From positions 1 through 14,720 of the forward strand of contig JAJRTD010000132.1 of NCBI GenBank assembly GCA_024278435.1: a stretch of 14,720 bases of DNA, read 5' to 3'. Source of the stretch: Gammaproteobacteria bacterium (GTDB lineage Bacteria > Pseudomonadota > Gammaproteobacteria > SZUA-229). This document shows, piece after piece, positions 1-5,668 of this stretch; position 1 is the first letter of the stretch, and each line of letters starts with the position of its first letter. The notes under the pieces are model-generated. The model was not told the origin of the DNA, searched no databases, and saw nothing but the letters and a program-made list of their open reading frames with translations. Made by a program: the position numbers and the translations under genes.

Positions 1-444
1 GCAGCACCGTCTTCACCGCCGCCGGCCACGCCATCATCTTCAGCGCCAGCAGCGCCCGAAGTAAAAGCAGAGGCAGAACCGGCAGTTGAAAAAACAAGCG
101 CAGCCAGTACTGGTACCGAGCAGGCTCCGGCTGCTGCACCGCTTAAACAGGCCGCAGCTAAAAAGGCTGATGCTAAAAAAGCCGTAGTTAAAAAAGAAGC
201 GGTCAAAAAAGAAGAAGTCAAAAAAGAAGAAGTCAAAAAACCGGCGGTTAGCAAAAAGGCGGCCACCAAAAAGGTAACAAAGAAGAAGGCGGTTAGCAGT
301 AAAAAAGCGCCGGCCTCGGCCCCGATTGCAGCCCCGGTCAAAAAAGCAGCGGTTAAAAAAATCGCCCCTAAAAAAGCGCCTTCGAAAAAGGTGCCACCGG
401 GCGGCCGTCGAGGTATTCGACTTAAAGACGACAGTGATACATAA
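1..444 (+). CDS. Lys/Ala/Pro-rich protein, C-terminal part (5' end outside the window)
   Basis: An open frame runs from base 1 to a TAA at 442-444 (147 residues) with no start in the window, so the gene begins upstream. The visible part is low complexity. It opens with a Pro/Ser/Ala segment, then an acidic Ala/Glu segment, then about 85 residues built from AAKK, VVKK and VKKEE units, and ends GGRRGIRLKDDSDT. Such Lys/Ala tails occur in histone-H1-like proteins and in PHA-granule phasins of the PhaF/PhaM type, where they bind DNA; that is family knowledge, and no catalytic domain is visible to decide between them. A similar Lys/Ala tail forms the N-terminus of the membrane protein at 5669-6703. 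The stop codon overlaps the strong Shine-Dalgarno of the next gene, so the two are probably cotranscribed. The frame is convincing; the function is not known. Confidence 0.8.
   Translation, partial: AAPSSPPPATPSSSAPAAPEVKAEAEPAVEKTSAASTGTEQAPAAAPLKQAAAKKADAKKAVVKKEAVKKEEVKKEEVKKPAVSKKAATKKVTKKKAVSSKKAPASAPIAAPVKKAAVKKIAPKKAPSKKVPPGGRRGIRLKDDSDT
202..240 (+). repeat. 15-bp tandem repeat coding for VKKEE
   Basis: The unit GTCAAAAAAGAAGAA occurs at 202-216 and 217-231, followed by a partial third unit at 232-240. It lies in frame in the Lys-rich tail and encodes VKKEE-VKKEE-VKK. The copies are identical, which fits recent slippage or duplication, and the A6 runs make copy number likely to vary between strains. 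Confidence 0.85.
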
Positions 445-449
445 GGAGG
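443..449 (+). promoter_or_regulatory. Strong Shine-Dalgarno AAGGAGG
   Basis: This consensus-like ribosome binding site starts inside the stop codon of the upstream gene and lies 7 nt before the ATG at 457. It fixes the start of the Pro/Tyr-rich secreted protein and suggests translational coupling with the preceding gene. Confidence 0.8.
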
Positions 450-456
450 AATTCTG

Positions 457-1101
457 ATGCTTTTTTATGCCAGTGTTTCAAACATCAAAAAAGCAGCTTT
501 GCTTATTCTGCTGATTCAGGCCAGCACCATACAGGCGCAAACGCCTGATGTTGATAACAGTACGCTAGCGGCCGATAAGGCTAAACCGGCAGCTCAGTCA
601 TTTCCACGCTGGCCGGAGCGTCCGCAGGTAAACAGGGAGATTGTTCCGCCTCCACCACCGGGGCCCTATATGTCCACGGCATTAAATGATTTCACTGTCA
701 AAGCACCGGCTCTTGGCCGTACAATGATGAACAGCCCGGCTGCTCACCACCGTGCGTCGAGTGTACCAATGGATACGTTTAGTCCGGACAGGCCGTGGCC
801 TGAGCTTCGTCCTACTGATCGCTGGAAGCCTGAAAATGGTTATCGTTATGTGGCGCCACCGGCGAAGCCGGCACATCATGCAGCGCCGGCATATCAGCCG
901 CCGATGAATGCCGGGCCCGGTTATAAACACGGCTATAAATCCAGGCATAAGCGATACACGCCAAAACAGATGCAGCCCATGCCGGTAACCAGAGATGGCA
1001 GCAGAAGGCAGTATTCGTACCCGCCTGGTTATGCGCCGCGAGCTAATCCTGCTTATCGGGGACAGTACCCGAGTCCAGCTAAACAGCGCTATCCGAATTA
1101 A
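457..1101 (+). CDS. Secreted Pro/Tyr-rich basic protein, unknown function
   Basis: This encodes 214 residues. The start is fixed by the AAGGAGG at 443-449. Residues 1-27 form a Sec signal peptide: Lys-Lys at 11-12, a Leu/Ile core, and a likely cleavage after Ile-Gln-Ala. The mature protein is low complexity and rich in Pro, Tyr and Arg, with a PPPPP run near residue 64 and WPE/WKPE motifs. Its last 70 residues are basic, with many GY and YP pairs. No enzyme motif is seen. It is the first of three consecutive secreted low-complexity genes, the third of which resembles sulfur globule proteins, so a structural periplasmic or extracellular role is plausible. I do not recognise the family; the gene itself is well supported by its ribosome binding site and signal peptide. 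Confidence 0.8.
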   Translation: MLFYASVSNIKKAALLILLIQASTIQAQTPDVDNSTLAADKAKPAAQSFPRWPERPQVNREIVPPPPPGPYMSTALNDFTVKAPALGRTMMNSPAAHHRASSVPMDTFSPDRPWPELRPTDRWKPENGYRYVAPPAKPAHHAAPAYQPPMNAGPGYKHGYKSRHKRYTPKQMQPMPVTRDGSRRQYSYPPGYAPRANPAYRGQYPSPAKQRYPN

Positions 1102-1202
1102 ACAGTTCTGGAATAAAACAAACCGGTTTTTTTCTGGTCAAAGAAACCATGTGCGTGTTCCCGGATGATGTATGTTCCGGGCCGGCAAGTAACTCATTCA
1201 AG

Positions 1203-1838
1203 ATGTATCTAATGCAATATGGCGTGATTAACAATAAATTTACCAGGCTTGGTGTACTGGTTTTCTCCATGACCGTGACGGTAACGGCCAATGCTGCTAA
1301 TAATGTACCGTCGGCAAACCAGAAGCAGTATTATCTCGCGCAGAACAACCCCTGGCAGGTTCCCCGGCCACCGGAAAACGAGGTTGATTTCCAGCGGCTG
1401 CCGAAATACCGCAGTCAGCAGTACCAGGGTGACCAGTCGGGTTACTACAGTCAGGGGCAGCGTTTTGTCACCCCGGAAATTCTTGAGTCACTTAAGCAGC
1501 AGCAGATACAGAACCAGTTATTGTACAGGCCATACTGGCCTCAGCGGCAACAGCCAATGCAACAAAACAACAATATGGATTATGCGGCCCCGTCTTATGG
1601 TGGTGGCTATGCCGATCCACTGTACGATACTCCCGCTGTCTCGCCCTGGAGCAACGGTGCCGATATGTTATACCGCGGGCAGTCAATGCCGTGGGTACCG
1701 GATGCGGCAATTGGTGGCATTCCACCGGTTCACATTACCCCGCTTGATAACACTAACGGCTTCACCGTACCGGGTGATCCGATGGGCGGTAGTGTTTTTA
1801 ACCCGTTTAATTTTGCGCCAAACAACTACGGTGAATAG
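1203..1838 (+). CDS. Secreted Gln/Pro/Tyr-rich protein, unknown function
   Basis: Starting at the ATG at 1203 gives 211 residues. The frame also opens at ATG 1149, but that start puts 18 extra residues ahead of the signal peptide, so 1203 (or ATG 1212) is preferred. None of these starts has a good Shine-Dalgarno. The signal peptide ends at Thr-Ala-Asn-Ala, near residue 31. The mature part carries NNPWQVPRPPENEVDFQRLPKYR, here quoted only as a NPWQVP..PPENEVDFQ motif, then a Gln-rich stretch containing RFVTPEILESLKQQQ, and a Gly/Pro/Tyr/Asn-rich C-terminus ending in NPFNFAPNNYGE. The FVTPEILESLKQQQ segment is the only part that looks like an ordered helix. No catalytic motif is visible. It probably works with the neighbouring secreted proteins; the function is unknown. 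Confidence 0.75.
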   Translation: MYLMQYGVINNKFTRLGVLVFSMTVTVTANAANNVPSANQKQYYLAQNNPWQVPRPPENEVDFQRLPKYRSQQYQGDQSGYYSQGQRFVTPEILESLKQQQIQNQLLYRPYWPQRQQPMQQNNNMDYAAPSYGGGYADPLYDTPAVSPWSNGADMLYRGQSMPWVPDAAIGGIPPVHITPLDNTNGFTVPGDPMGGSVFNPFNFAPNNYGE

Positions 1839-1872
1839 CAATATAGATTCTGTCTGGTAACAGGCGTATAGT

Positions 1873-1905
1873 GTGAAGTAGACGCTGTAGAGGTGATAAC
1901 TTCAC
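1873..1905 (+). promoter_or_regulatory. Hairpin in the leader of the sulfur-globule-like gene (first)
   Basis: GTGAAGT at 1873-1879 and ACTTCAC at 1899-1905 are a perfect 7-bp inverted repeat with a 19-nt loop. It lies in the 139-bp gap before the gene at 1978. It could be an RNA stem in the leader or a protein operator; the sequence does not tell which. Confidence 0.45.
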
Positions 1906-1927
1906 GGTAATCCGGTGTTGGGTAGCT

Positions 1928-1958
1928 CCCTCGATTCAATGCCAAATTCAAACGAGGG
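1928..1958 (+). promoter_or_regulatory. Hairpin just before the ribosome binding site of the sulfur-globule-like gene (second)
   Basis: CCCTCG at 1928-1933 and CGAGGG at 1953-1958 can pair, extended by one T-G wobble, around a 19-nt loop that contains ATTCAA twice. The stem ends 8 nt before the GAGG Shine-Dalgarno at 1967-1970. It has the same stem-loop geometry as the hairpin at 1873-1905. A 5' stabilising or translation-controlling stem is plausible for a highly expressed structural protein. Confidence 0.45.
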
Positions 1959-1977
1959 GTGCAGATGAGGTGTCATC

Positions 1978-2454
1978 ATGAAATTAACAATCAAGGTTGT
2001 AATACTATCTTCCGCATTAGGGTTTATTATGGCTCCTATGTCAGCTAATGCCGGTTGGGGTGGTCCATGGGACAACGATGGTTACGGTAATAACAACTGG
2101 AACAATAACTGGAACAATAACGGCTACGGCAATGGTTATGGTGACGGCTCCGGTGACGGTTCCGGTGACGTCGATGGTAGTTTTAACTTTGGTATGAGTG
2201 GCAAAGGACGTGGTAATGCACGTGGCAATGGCTATAACTCATACTATGGTAATAACGCCTGGGACAACCGCAATGACTGGAGCAACGGTTATAATGGTGG
2301 CCGTTATGGTCGTCCATATTATGGTCCTGGCCCTGGTTATGGCCCTGGTCCTGGTTACGCTCCTGGTCCAGGTTATGGCCCCGGGCCTGGTTATGGTCCA
2401 GGTCCATACGGTCAACCACCTGCTGCACCACAACAGGCTGCACCAGCACAATAA
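1978..2454 (+). CDS. Sulfur-globule-protein-like secreted Gly/Asn/Tyr/Pro-rich protein
   Basis: This encodes 158 residues, with GAGG at 1967-1970 ahead of the ATG. Residues 1-25 are a signal peptide with likely cleavage after Ala-Asn-Ala. The mature protein starts GWGGPWDND. It continues with Asn/Trp repeats (NNNWNNNW), GDGSGDGSGD, a GSFNFGMSGKGRGN segment, Gly/Tyr/Asn-rich sequence, and about five GYGPGP units at residues 116-145 before a Gln/Ala/Pro tail. A short signal-peptide-bearing protein of Gly/Asn/Tyr repeats with a GSFNF.MSGKGRGN core is what I know from the sulfur globule envelope proteins (Sgp/CV1/CV2) of Allochromatium and related sulfur oxidisers, which coat periplasmic sulfur. 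The assignment rests on composition and layout; a generic Gly-rich periplasmic protein is the alternative. Two leader hairpins and a strong terminator suggest a separate, abundant transcript. Confidence 0.7.
   Translation: MKLTIKVVILSSALGFIMAPMSANAGWGGPWDNDGYGNNNWNNNWNNNGYGNGYGDGSGDGSGDVDGSFNFGMSGKGRGNARGNGYNSYYGNNAWDNRNDWSNGYNGGRYGRPYYGPGPGYGPGPGYAPGPGYGPGPGYGPGPYGQPPAAPQQAAPAQ
2323..2412 (+). repeat. 18-bp tandem repeat coding for GYGPGP-type units
   Basis: About five units with the sense GPGPGY follow one another in frame in the C-terminal third of the sulfur-globule-like protein. Codons vary (GGT/GGC, CCT/CCC/CCA), and one unit has Ala in place of Gly. The repeat is therefore kept at protein level rather than being freshly amplified DNA. 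Confidence 0.85.
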
Positions 2455-2464
2455 GTTGTTGTTT

Positions 2465-2495
2465 AAAAAGCGGTGCCTGTCTGGCACCGCTTTTT
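2465..2495 (+). terminator. Strong rho-independent terminator after the sulfur-globule-like gene
   Basis: A perfect 13-bp stem pairs 2465-2477 with 2483-2495 around the loop TGTCT. It has a GC-rich inner part (GCGGTGCC/GGCACCGC) and ends in TTTTT. It begins 10 nt after the stop codon. The next gene starts only 14 nt beyond the T run, so that gene depends on read-through or on a promoter within this short region. Confidence 0.92.
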
Positions 2496-2509
2496 CTATC
2501 TGAGTTGTT

Positions 2510-3292
2510 ATGAAAGTTTTACTGTCTTTGTTACTGTTAGTCTGTTTTACATATACAGGGCTGCTGAATGCAGCATCATTTACCGCCGATGCCGTACAGA
2601 TTCGCGGTGAGAATATCAGCCATGCAAAAATGTACTGGCTGGACGGAGATGTACGATTTGAATATATCGAAGATGGCATACCGATGGCGCAGATCTTTGA
2701 TAACCGGAATAATAAAATTATCTGGCTTGACCTCGAGAATAAATATTATCTGGAAAGGGATATGCCGGAAAATGAAAAGCTTGTTGCCAATAATAAAAAC
2801 AGGAAAAATACCGACCCCTGCAAACAGTTTGCCGATGCGGAGTGTGTTTTTCTTAAAAAAACAAAAATCAATGGCAGGAATGCTGAAAAATGGCTGATTA
2901 CACTGAACAGAAATGGCAGTGATTTCCATATTTTTCAATGGATAGATGTAAAGTATAAAAATATTCTCAGGCAGGAGAATTCGGATGGCTCCGGCCTGAA
3001 TGTTGATGTTGTTGACGACCAGGAAGTGAATAACCGCAAGGTCAGAAAGCTGACCATGGTGGCCTTCAGTGCCTCAGGGGAAAAACAGGAAGGCATACAG
3101 TGGTATGACAATACCCTGGATATTGTGGTTAAACAGCAATATCAGAATGACGTGATTGACGAACTGCGTAATATCAAGGTAGGCAAGGTGAGCAAAAAAC
3201 TGTTTGCCGTGCCAGAAGATTACACCCTGTACGATGATTCACTGCAAACAGCGACGCAGCAGAATACGGACAGGCAGCCGCAAAAGCAGTAA
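2510..3292 (+). CDS. Periplasmic protein of unknown function
   Basis: This encodes 260 residues. Residues 1-21 are a clear signal peptide (Lys-Val, Leu-rich core, Leu-Asn-Ala). The mature part is an alternation of predicted strands with motifs such as VRFEY and NKIIWLDLENKYYLERDMPE, and later NGRNAEKWLI. This layout resembles LolA-fold or DUF4412-like periplasmic proteins that are built from antiparallel strands; I base that on general pattern only. Two cysteines, C104 and C112, lie eight residues apart and could form a disulfide. The last 20 residues are Gln/Thr-rich and likely unstructured. The gene begins 14 nt after the terminator's T run with only a weak GAG at 2502-2504 as Shine-Dalgarno. 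It is visibly more A+T-rich than its neighbours. Its placement suggests a link to the secreted proteins upstream, but no activity can be named. Confidence 0.75.
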   Translation: MKVLLSLLLLVCFTYTGLLNAASFTADAVQIRGENISHAKMYWLDGDVRFEYIEDGIPMAQIFDNRNNKIIWLDLENKYYLERDMPENEKLVANNKNRKNTDPCKQFADAECVFLKKTKINGRNAEKWLITLNRNGSDFHIFQWIDVKYKNILRQENSDGSGLNVDVVDDQEVNNRKVRKLTMVAFSASGEKQEGIQWYDNTLDIVVKQQYQNDVIDELRNIKVGKVSKKLFAVPEDYTLYDDSLQTATQQNTDRQPQKQ

Positions 3293-3305
3293 TCAGATAT
3301 CTTGC

Positions 3306-3335
3306 TTGATATAAGTCATAACATATTGATATAAA
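3306..3335 (+). promoter_or_regulatory. Candidate sigma-70 promoter of the parA-like operon, with direct repeats
   Basis: TTGATA at 3306-3311 and TATAAA at 3330-3335 are 18 nt apart in the AT-rich 85-bp gap before the ATPase gene. The 9-mer TTGATATAA occurs at 3306-3314 and 3326-3334, exactly 20 bp apart, with a looser TTGATAAAT at 3352-3360. The repeats could be an operator on the same helix face, or merely AT-rich promoter sequence. Confidence 0.45.
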
Positions 3336-3377
3336 TACGATTTAGAATTAATTGATAAATACCTTGGGTAATCGTTT

Positions 3378-4007
3378 ATGTTAACAGTGGTCGGAAATCT
3401 TAAAGGCGGTACCGGAAAAAGCACCGTTGCGTTTAACCTGGCGGTCTGGCTGGCGTATGACAAGGCAGGGGTAATGGCGTTTGACCTTGACCCGCAATGT
3501 ACACTGGTGGATGTCTGTGAAGTCCGTGTCGAAGATGGCTTTGAGCCAACATTTAAAGTCTCTACGAAACTTGACGAACTGGAACAGCTGGCCGCAGATG
3601 AGAAACGCAAGCAGCCGATCATCGTTGATATGAGTGCCAGTAATATGCCGGCAATGGAACGGGCGATACAGCTGGCAGACCGCATTCTTATACCGGTACA
3701 GCCCAGCCAGGCAGACATCTGGTCAACCCAGCGTTTCCTGAAAATCGTTAATGGCGCGATGGATGCGAATAAAAAAACGGAAGTACTGGGTTTTATTAAT
3801 CGTGCCGACACCCATATAGGGGTCCGTGAAACCGATGAAGCAGAGCAGGCTCTGCAGATGTTGCAGGGAATAAAAGCCATGGATATTCGCCTGTATCAGC
3901 GCACTGCCTATCGCCGTTCATTTAGCGAGGGCCTCGGCGTGTTTGAACTGGATCCTATGGGCAAGGCGTCAAAAGAAATGAAAAAACTGGCAACAATGCT
4001 GGATTAA
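3378..4007 (+). CDS. ParA/MinD-type Walker ATPase, orphan (no ParB)
   Basis: This encodes 209 residues, the size of small orphan ParA proteins. The deviant Walker A motif KGGTGKST spans residues 9-16, with signature Lys9 and Lys14. The A' motif FDLDPQ is at 35-40, and the Walker B position is IIVDMSASN with Asp84 in place of the usual IDTPP. The RILIPVQPSQADIW segment is typical of the family. ParA-type ATPases cycle between a DNA- or membrane-bound ATP form and a free form, and move or space plasmids, chemoreceptor arrays, carboxysomes (McdA) or other cargo. No parB or centromere gene is adjacent. Instead, four membrane-associated proteins follow, so a cargo-positioning role is more likely than DNA partition. 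The Shine-Dalgarno is weak. The AT-rich upstream region holds the likely promoter. Confidence 0.88.
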   Translation: MLTVVGNLKGGTGKSTVAFNLAVWLAYDKAGVMAFDLDPQCTLVDVCEVRVEDGFEPTFKVSTKLDELEQLAADEKRKQPIIVDMSASNMPAMERAIQLADRILIPVQPSQADIWSTQRFLKIVNGAMDANKKTEVLGFINRADTHIGVRETDEAEQALQMLQGIKAMDIRLYQRTAYRRSFSEGLGVFELDPMGKASKEMKKLATMLD

Positions 4008-4103
4008 GAAAGGCCTATTGCATGTGCGGCGGTTAGTGCAGCAATCAGTGCAGCAGTATTTGTACAGTAACTCAATAAATAAACTACGGGTTTAGAGGTT
4101 TAT

Positions 4104-5063
4104 ATGAAAATTCTTCGTTGGTTGTTAAGTCATTTTTTCCTTATTCTGCTCATTGTGGTTGTTATTTATGGCTATATGTTCTGGGGTAACCTGGCGGGAG
4201 AGGATACGCCAGCAGGAAAAGCCATCGCCTATTTATCCAGTGAGTTTGTTGAAGTTGAAGAGTTCGTTAATGCAATCAAAGCCAAACAGGCGAACCAGTC
4301 TGCGGATAAAGCGGTTGCCGGCAATGAGCAGGCTGCTGATCAGGCCGCCAGTGAGTCTGTTGCTGTCGCTGAGGAAGCGGAGCGCAATATCCCGGCGCCA
4401 GTCAATACCCGTGTTGAAGTTCCCCAGGTGACAATCAGTTACAGCCATAACAAGACGCGCATACAGCAGAACGCTGAGGGTTTTATCGCTATTGAGGAAG
4501 AGCGTGAAAAGCAGAACACCGATGAGCCGCTGGCGGTCGCGGTCAGTGAACCGGTAGCAGATACTGACACTGCCCGGGCATTGGCAAACAGCCAGGAAAA
4601 GGCGGATATCGAAGTGCAGAATCCGGTGCAGCAGGCTGAGCTAGAGGTGGTTGCCGTCGAGGAAAAACCGGCCTTTGTTCCTGCCGAAGTCGAAAAACAG
4701 CTGAACAATGTTGACCGGCATGGCAAGGTAATCAACCCGGCACAACAGGATGATCGTGTCCGTGCAACCTGGATCACGGCAAGAAAATCGTTTTATCAAC
4801 GTAAATATGAGCTGTCTGAAAACAGTTACCGCAAGGTTATTGAAAGTACGGAAGATAATTTTGACGCCTATGGTGAACTGGGTAATGTCTATTTCAACCA
4901 GGGCAAAAAACAGCAGGCTGCGGCTGCCTACTATGAAGCCGCGGCTATTCTGGTACGTAAAGGCCAGGTTCAGCGTGCAAGAAGTTTAATGGGCCTGTTG
5001 CGCCACCTGGACAAGTCCAAAGCGAGTGAGTTACAGAAGTTAATTGATTCGACCGTCTCATAA
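4104..5063 (+). CDS. Membrane-anchored protein with C-terminal TPR repeats
   Basis: This encodes 319 residues. AGAGG at 4094-4098 precedes the ATG. A single membrane segment at about residues 8-28 has Lys/Arg before it and no cleavage site, so it is probably a signal anchor. Residues 30-215 form a long Ala/Glu/Val-rich, mostly acidic linker of low complexity. Residues 221-290 contain about two TPR-like helix pairs, including ARKSFYQRKYELSENSYRKVIE and AYGELGNVYFNQGKKQQAAAAYYEAAA in shortened view: the W/L/G/Y/A/P spacing of TPRs is recognisable. TPRs bind protein partners, so this looks like an adaptor or scaffold at the inner membrane. By the positive-inside rule the linker and TPRs face the periplasm. 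The gene starts 96 bp after the ATPase and 13 bp before the DUF302-like gene. Confidence 0.85.
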   Translation: MKILRWLLSHFFLILLIVVVIYGYMFWGNLAGEDTPAGKAIAYLSSEFVEVEEFVNAIKAKQANQSADKAVAGNEQAADQAASESVAVAEEAERNIPAPVNTRVEVPQVTISYSHNKTRIQQNAEGFIAIEEEREKQNTDEPLAVAVSEPVADTDTARALANSQEKADIEVQNPVQQAELEVVAVEEKPAFVPAEVEKQLNNVDRHGKVINPAQQDDRVRATWITARKSFYQRKYELSENSYRKVIESTEDNFDAYGELGNVYFNQGKKQQAAAAYYEAAAILVRKGQVQRARSLMGLLRHLDKSKASELQKLIDSTVS

Positions 5064-5064
5064 C

Positions 5065-5069
5065 AGAGG
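5065..5069 (+). promoter_or_regulatory. Shine-Dalgarno AGAGG that fixes the DUF302-like start
   Basis: AGAGG lies 7 nt before the ATG at 5077. The reading frame is open further upstream to a TTG at 5044, but that would overlap the previous gene and precede the membrane segment with an odd extension. The same motif and A/T-rich spacer occur before the ATG at 4104. Confidence 0.75.
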
Positions 5070-5076
5070 TTTTTAT

Positions 5077-5667
5077 ATGTTTTATGCGTTACGTAATTTA
5101 TTTGCTTTAATCGGTGTTGTTGCTGTTGTTGCTGCAATTGTCGTTGCTGTCAAAATGGCACCGATGAAGCAGGTTTTTGATTCTTTTGATGATAAAGCCA
5201 TTGATGTTTACAGTGAGATGATGGGAAAAATTCTCGAGACCGGTAATGCCGCAGAAGCAACGGTCTGGAAAGTGAAGGTCAATGATGATCTGACTGCGGC
5301 CGATGTTGAAGAAACCATGCGTTTTGTCGCTAACGAACACAACATTAAAAATGTCGGCGAACTGCCTTTGTCCAAACAGATAGAAGCAATGTCCGGCAAG
5401 AAGTCACGCTACCTGAAGATCTTTATGTTCTGTAATGCGCTCACCGCAGCACAAATGCTGGAGTACAGTGATGCCTATTCAGCGTACCTGCCATGCCGCA
5501 TCAGCATGGTTGAGGATAAACAGGGGCAGCTATGGCTATACTCATTGAACATGGATGCCATGATCTATGGCGGAACACCATTGCCACCGGCTTTGAAAGA
5601 AGAAGCTGAAGGCGTCAAGGAAATTATACTAGATATTATGAATCGAGGCGCCGAAGGCGACTTTTAA
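5077..5667 (+). CDS. Membrane-anchored DUF302-like protein
   Basis: This encodes 196 residues from the ATG that follows AGAGG. Residues 7-26 are one membrane segment (LFALIGVVAVVAAIVVAV). The rest is a soluble domain. The stretch from about residue 112 to 155, with YLKIFMFCNALTAAQMLE, then YLPCRISMVEDKQGQLWLYS, has the DUF302 pattern: a hydrophobic strand followed by N/P, an LP before the next strand, and an acidic-Gly turn. DUF302 domains are small alpha/beta units of uncertain, possibly ligand-binding, function. Cys119 and Cys140 are the only cysteines and could act in redox or sulfur binding, which is speculation. It lies 13 nt after the TPR gene and one nt before the next gene, so it belongs to the operon. 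Confidence 0.8.
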   Translation: MFYALRNLFALIGVVAVVAAIVVAVKMAPMKQVFDSFDDKAIDVYSEMMGKILETGNAAEATVWKVKVNDDLTAADVEETMRFVANEHNIKNVGELPLSKQIEAMSGKKSRYLKIFMFCNALTAAQMLEYSDAYSAYLPCRISMVEDKQGQLWLYSLNMDAMIYGGTPLPPALKEEAEGVKEIILDIMNRGAEGDF

Positions 5668-5668
5668 G

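Noticed and set aside
1160..1181. Short hairpin CCCGGA/TCCGGG with 10-nt loop upstream of the Gln/Pro/Tyr-rich gene
   Set aside because: Six base pairs without a T run; not enough to call a terminator or regulatory element, though it adds to doubt about the 1149 start.
1291..1860. 189-codon plus-strand frame overlapping the Gln/Pro/Tyr-rich gene
   Set aside because: It is Arg/Thr/Ser-rich, lacks a signal peptide, and is a +1 shadow of the better supported frame.
3293..3880. Long minus-strand open frame opposite the ATPase gene
   Set aside because: It lies antisense to a clear Walker ATPase, is Ser/Arg-rich without motifs, and is explained as a shadow of the coding strand.
3378..4007. Plasmid partition locus
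   Set aside because: No ParB, replication gene or iteron cluster is present, and the surroundings (prmB, aroC, psd) are chromosomal housekeeping genes.
4035..4055. Direct repeat AGTGCAGCA twice, 12 bp apart, before the TPR gene
   Set aside because: Too short and only two copies; chance similarity is likely.
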